Assembly (NCBI RefSeq): GCF_006228185.1
Contig: NZ_CP040825.1
Location: forward strand, 739,231-803,230
Direction of reading: 5' to 3'
DNA length: 64,000 nt
From: Mycoplasma nasistruthionis
GTDB taxonomy: Bacteria; Bacillota_I; Bacilli_A; Mycoplasmatales; Metamycoplasmataceae
This document shows positions 60,601 to 64,000 of the stretch, piece by piece. The translations under genes were made by a program, and so were the position numbers. Positions within the stretch are counted from its first letter, which is position 1; each line of letters opens with the position of its first letter. The notes below the pieces were generated by a model, which made no database searches, was not told where the DNA came from, and was given only the letters and a program-made list of their open reading frames with translations.

Positions 60601-63600
60601 ATACATATTCTGAATCATTTGGATTATTTAGTTTGTTGAATTGTGCAACTAAAGCATTCATTGCATTAACTGTATCTTCAAACTCTTTATAAGCTAAAGT
60701 GTATTCATAAGCAGCTCTGTCATTTGACATGTTTGCTCAGTTAGTAAATTGTAATGTTAAATATGATTTTTGAGCCACATTCAAATTACTGTAAAGCTGA
60801 CTGTTGTTTAAAGGCGTAATTACTGGTGCTCCAGCTTCAAGTCTTGATTTTCATTTATTTACAATGTTGTTAAATTGATCAGAGTTAGCACTAGATAATT
60901 CATTTAAAAAACTTGTTTTTAATTTGTTAACAAATGAAAATGTTTCTTGTTGTTTTTCAGGATTATAAACGTGAAAATCTTTCTTAATTACAGGATTATA
61001 AGAATCCACTTTATCTTCAAACGTTGCTTCAACTAGTATTTTAGCTAGAGCCAATTTTCTTGCATCATAATTTTGCAATTCTTTATAGTTAGGGTTTTCA
61101 TTAGTTAAAATGTTGTCAGCTAAAGTTTTGTATTTTGTCTTGTTGCTTTGTGATAAAGAAGACATTGACTGAATTTGATTTTTAATAGATTCAACATCAT
61201 GATTTAAAGCATGATAAGCAGGTTCAATTGTGTCAATAAGTGGCGTAATTTCAGTTGCTTGACCGCTGACTGTATCAAAAGAAGCATCCATCGATGTTGA
61301 ACTATTAAATTTATTGACAAATTCTTTTGCTTCAGCTAATTTGCTATCAAATTGACTTCATAGTGAGTCTTGAACCGTATCTTTTAAGTTTGAATATTTA
61401 CCATCATTTTTTACAGGTTCATATTTTGTAATGTCTGCATTTAATTTCACAACTCCATCATTAATTTTGATTAAGTTTCCTAAATATTCATTAGCTTTTT
61501 GTCTACTTGGTTGTTTTAATATATTTGTTTTAACCAAAACTTTATAAGCGTCTGAAAATTGAGTTAAAGCGCTGTCGACTTTATCAAACATTGCAGTTAC
61601 ATAATCTTGCGGTGTAGTCTCTTTATCTAAAACAGAATTTGTTTCTTTTCAAGCAGTTGTTTTTAATGCTTCAATAGAATTATTAATATTATTAATGATT
61701 CCGTTAATGGTTGTTAAAGCATTGTTAGAGTCTGTGAAACTTGAAACTGTTTGATAATCAGGAACAGCCTTAGTTTCTCAACCATTTAGTGTAGGTTTAG
61801 CTTCTTTAAATGTAGTTTTATTAGCTTCATTACTAAAAACATAATTAACAGTTGCTAACAATTTTGTTCTAGTCGCATCATTGTTAGTAGAATTTCAATT
61901 TTCTAGATTCATAAAGTCTAGATTATTATTTTCAGCATTAAGAATATCGTTATAAACTGGCAATTGTGTTTCTAATTGTCTAGCTTTGTAATCCATTTCT
62001 CAGAATCTGTCTAATTCTGCATTTCAACCATTATTGTTAAAATTTGCTACTTTTCAGTCATGGAACATAGCTTTTTCAATGGCTTTTATTTGTGTGTCAA
62101 GAAGTTTAGTGTTTCTATATTTTGTTCCATTAGACTGTTGCTTGCTGATTTTGTCAAGTGTTTGCAGTTTGGTTATACCTACACCCCTAGAATACTGGTA
62201 TCTAGCAACAAAACGTATGTATTCTTCTTGTTGTTCTTTTAGTGAATTTGTGTCTAGTCAAATTCCGGTAGTTAAGGTTTTTGTTGAGTCTGTATAAGTC
62301 TGTGATCAAAGGCTTGCATTATAACCTGCGTTTGCTTCAATAAATTGACTTGCTTCAGAAGGATAAATAGGCTCAAGAGTTAAATTTCTTTCATTCATTA
62401 AGTCTCTGTAGTCAGATATGTTAGATGCTCATTTACTTATATCTGTATTAAATGAATAAGTAAATGATAATTTTTTAGCATCTCATTTATAAGAAGGAAT
62501 AGCTTTTTGAATTTCTTCAGCAGGAATAGTTGCTATTTCTTTACCTTTAAATTTTAATTTATAACCGAAGGGAGGTACAAAATGGTTGCTTTGACCCCTG
62601 TCAAGAGTTGGATCACCTTGTGCATCAACTTTTATTGTAATATTTCTATTGTTTGTTCTATCTCATGAAATAGAATGAGTAGTTACATAAGGTGATGTAT
62701 TATTGTTTGCACTTCTTGGATGATCTCAAGCAGTAAGCCCAAAAGCAGCTGAAATTCCTGATTTTAGAGACTTAGAAAATGCATAATCATCTTTGAAATT
62801 ATTTTGATTTCATGTTGTTTCAAATTCAATTACTACAGCAGGTCTATGGCTGGCGTTTTTATAGTATGATGATCATTCATTACCTGATTGAACATAAAAT
62901 AATGAACCTACGTTATTGTAAACATCTCCAAAAGCAGTATCATTACTGTTTGGCAATGAAATACTAGTAGAAAGAGACTCTATAGGATGTCCGAAAGAAA
63001 TCGCTTTAGGTGTTTTTCCAGCATTATTTCCTGATGGAATATAGTTGTATCAAATATCTTTAATTCAATCTAAATCTGTGTCATAAGTTTGCGCTTTTTT
63101 ATTGTTTAAAGTAATGTACCTAAAGTCTGCTAAATCAGTTAAGTTCTGAGAACCATAATACTCTTCAGACTGTCAATAACCACTACCATCATCATATGTT
63201 TCTTGCATTGTTCAGTTATTGCTGAAATTTTGTATCTTAACTTTTTGTTTCAAGTCTGAAACTGAGTATTCTTTAACAGCATCAAGAAATAGTGCGTTAG
63301 ATCCTCTATAACCCCTAATTCGAGGTCTAGAAACCTTATCAGGTGAATAACCCTTGAAAGTAGAATTAGATGCATCTAAAAAAGAATAAGTAACACCATA
63401 TTTATCATTTATTTTTTCTTCTTGGTGATAAGAGTCTCTGTAAAACAGAGTCACTCTAAAAGTGTTTTCAACAATTTGAAGATCTTTTGTTAATATAAAC
63501 CCCATTTTAACTGGTCCATATGTGTTTGGGTAGAACCAGTTTTCTTCATTTAAATTAGGTAAATTGGGTTCATTAGAATTAGTTAATTCTGAAGATTTAG

Positions 63601-64000
63601 GTGCAAAGAAGTTGTTGAAGGTAATTCTTCATCTTCTTCTCTTGTTTTTTGATATTGAATATAATTGATTGTCATATTCAATAGGTGTAACTTCTTCAAT
63701 TTTAACTTTGTTTTCTAAAAGCGGAGTTCTAAGCGAAGCACCCGTTGAATTTGAAAACTCATACATGGAAATTGAACGATTTTCTCTTTTGTTTATAAAT
63801 TCATACGAAGCTGTATTATTATTAGGATTTAGTCCAAAGTTTGTTTCTGAAACTTTATTATTATTTCCTGCAACATTTTGAAATTTAATAAATTGATATG
63901 GACTATATGATCCAGCATATTTCTCATTTGAATTATTATTTGTTCCATTGAACGATCCGAATGTTGTTTCTCCTTCTGCTGATATCAATCCGAAAAATGG
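54680..64000 (-). CDS. Giant membrane-anchored helical surface protein (5' end outside window)
   Basis: One frame runs from the right edge to 54680, at least 3,106 residues, with TGA as Trp (Trp is frequent in the first third and almost absent from the rest). The N-terminal part in view (about 62-64 kb) is Asn/Tyr/Ser/Trp-rich and probably beta-rich. From about 61.6 kb onward it is Lys/Glu/Asn/Ala/Leu-rich, predicted helical, with many degenerate modules of the pattern LExAIxxAKxxxN and NxxLxxAIxKxxL, resembling the FIVAR/GA-type modules of giant matrix-binding proteins such as Ebh. It ends in one membrane segment (WWPFMLAASVVLWLIGFITF) and VFKK, so the C-terminus anchors the chain. There is no Cys-lipid anchor in view. 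Role: probably adhesion or shielding; inferred. Confidence 0.85.

Overview
The window is a piece of a low-GC mollicute chromosome. TGA is read as tryptophan throughout: fusA, ileS, recA, rpsG and deoC are intact only if in-frame TGA is Trp (translation table 4). The gene set (ECF transporter core, deo nucleoside phosphorylases, abundant lipoproteins, DnaJ, LspA, YitT-like protein) and a 16S-23S operon without a linked 5S point to a Mycoplasma/Mycoplasmopsis species, probably of the hominis group. I cannot name the species from the sequence alone.

Layout. 1-0.7 kb: the end of ligA. 0.98-1.14 kb: a 53-residue Asn-rich protein behind an exceptionally strong Shine-Dalgarno. 1.2-13.2 kb (minus): five tandem paralogous surface lipoproteins (called A to E here, by rising coordinate). 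Each has a signal peptide with lipobox, a Pro-rich low-complexity stretch, helical modules and a C-terminal beta-rich region. A carries 25 perfect copies of a 15-bp unit and E carries 8 perfect copies of a 12-bp unit. B to E each have a poly-A/T tract of 15-16 nt upstream. C and D are frameshifted near the 5' end. 13.5-14.8 kb (minus): rpsP-trmD-rplS. 14.9-18.7 kb (minus): rnhB, then ecfA1-ecfA2-ecfT, with a one-base shift in ecfA2. 18.7-19.9 kb: a zinc-ribbon protein converging on recO. 20-26.2 kb (plus): dnaJ, an IMPACT-family gene, two M17 aminopeptidases, and an S41-like lipoprotein. 26.3-28.8 kb (minus): an endonuclease I lipoprotein and a HAD phosphatase. 29-31.5 kb: a 5'-nucleotidase lipoprotein. 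31.6-34.7 kb: rpsL-rpsG-fusA. 34.8-36.7 kb: recA and a YmdB-like phosphodiesterase. 36.9-41.7 kb: 16S-23S rRNA with long flanking processing stems. 41.7-42.5 kb: eight tRNAs in the order Pro-Ala-Met-Ile-Ser-fMet-Asp-Phe. 42.5-48.3 kb (plus): ileS-lspA, a YitT-family membrane protein, an 80-residue peptide gene, and rplU-rpmA behind a structured leader. 48.4-51.6 kb (minus): a DprA-like protein and a type II restriction-modification pair (HNH nuclease plus C5-cytosine methyltransferase). 51.8-54.5 kb (minus): deoD-pdp-deoC. 54.7-64.0 kb (minus): a giant membrane-anchored surface protein running off the right edge.

How the genes work together. The window mixes ordinary informational genes with a large surface-variation and nutrient-scavenging component. 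The secreted or surface nuclease and 5'-nucleotidase can turn host nucleic acids into nucleosides. The deo enzymes then convert these to bases and sugar phosphates. LspA processes the lipoproteins. The most striking regulatory signal is the promoter of the restriction-modification operon: TTGACT and TATAAT are separated by 26 nt made entirely of TA dinucleotides (15 TA copies if the first TA of the -10 box is counted). This is a textbook layout for phase variation by slipped-strand mispairing. The second is the slippery heptamer A AAA AAG at two apparent frameshifts (lipoprotein C and ecfA2). At both sites a -1 shift restores exactly the expected protein, so either programmed slippage or homopolymer error must be considered.
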